A stretch of DNA of 7,271 bases. Source: JBFHES01 sp041584015. GTDB lineage: Bacteria; Bacteroidota; Bacteroidia; Bacteroidales; M50B96. Positions 6,976 through 7,271 of this stretch are shown here, one piece after another (within the stretch, counting starts at the first letter, position 1; each line of letters opens with the position of its first letter). The stretch is taken from contig JBFHES010000227.1 in the NCBI GenBank assembly GCA_041584015.1, positions 1 to 7,271 of the forward strand, in the 5' to 3' direction. The notes beneath the pieces were generated by a model. That model made no database searches. It was not told the origin of the DNA and was given only the letters and a program-made list of their open reading frames with translations. A program made the translations under genes and the position numbers.

Positions 6976-7271
6976 TTAATGGTGTTCCTCCACGGCCATT
7001 CCAAAATACAGAGCCGATAGAAAAACAAAAACATATGCTTGAATAAATGCTACCAAAAGCTCGAGCATTGTCATAAATACTGTAAACGCAATTGTTACAA
7101 TGGATACACCATATCCAGCTGCAGCATGAATTCCTCCGAAGATGAAAATTAAACTAAAGAAACCCAATACAATAATGTGTCCTGCTGTAATATTTGCAAA
7201 TAGTCGAACCATCAACACAAAAGGCTTAATAAAGACACCAATTATCTCAATCGGAATCATGATAATTTTTA
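6976..7271 (-). CDS. atpB: F1Fo ATP synthase subunit a (C-terminal part, 5' end outside window)
   Basis: Stator subunit of Fo that forms the two proton half-channels beside the c-ring. About 97 C-terminal residues are visible. The frame stays open to the window edge, and the Met at 7258-7260 is internal: it sits in the conserved MIPIEIIG segment well inside the protein. The essential arginine is present in FVLMVRLFANITAGH (codon 7204-7206, equivalent to E. coli R210). Two long hydrophobic helices follow. The second carries the conserved Gln of AFIQAYVF (E. coli Q252), and the protein ends in MAVEEHH. The E. coli E219/H245 pair is swapped here, with His at 7177-7179 and Glu at 7060-7062. It is the first visible gene of the cluster; its start and the operon promoter lie to the right of the window. 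Confidence 0.95.
   Translation of the reverse strand, partial: KIIMIPIEIIGVFIKPFVLMVRLFANITAGHIIVLGFFSLIFIFGGIHAAAGYGVSIVTIAFTVFMTMLELLVAFIQAYVFVFLSALYFGMAVEEHH

Noticed and set aside
6976..7260. Complete 94-residue gene starting at the Met at 7260
   Set aside because: The frame is open to the window edge, and the Met lies inside the conserved C-terminal half of subunit a, so this is a truncated atpB rather than a short gene.

Overview
The window looks like a chromosomal segment from a member of the Bacteroidota. The evidence is a large protein ending in a type IX secretion (T9SS) type A sorting domain, F1Fo ATP synthase genes in the order atpB-E-F-H-A-G with no atpD or atpC after atpG, A/T-rich leaders without clear Shine-Dalgarno sequences, and a TAnnTTTG-type -7 promoter element. 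The ATP synthase sequences feel closest to Marinilabiliales or Prolixibacteraceae-like bacteria, but that placement is an impression and was not computed.

Layout: every gene lies on the minus strand, so transcription runs from right to left. The right edge (7271 to 6976) holds the C-terminal part of subunit a (atpB, 5' end outside the window). It is followed by subunit c (atpE), b (atpF), delta (atpH), alpha (atpA) and gamma (atpG). Gaps are short (17-35 nt), except for an 84-nt gap between atpE and atpF that contains a terminator-like hairpin. A strong intrinsic terminator follows atpG (2966-3000). Directly beyond it is a likely promoter (2942-2949) for one 885-residue exported protein (257-2914). 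That protein has a signal peptide, a probable beta-propeller-like N-terminal half, two acidic Asp-rich loops and a T9SS sorting tail. The last 256 bases at the left carry no gene and are packed with short palindromes and repeats that resemble REP-type elements.

How the genes work together: a, b and c form the membrane Fo sector. Delta and b form the peripheral stalk, gamma is the rotor shaft, and alpha is the non-catalytic subunit of the F1 hexamer. The catalytic beta (atpD) and epsilon (atpC) genes are not in the window and must lie elsewhere. The c-ring ligand positions indicate proton rather than sodium coupling. The exported protein has its own apparent promoter and no visible functional link to ATP synthase.

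I found no convincing new biological system. The items most worth a second look are the terminator-like hairpin inside the atp operon and the repeat-rich left flank.
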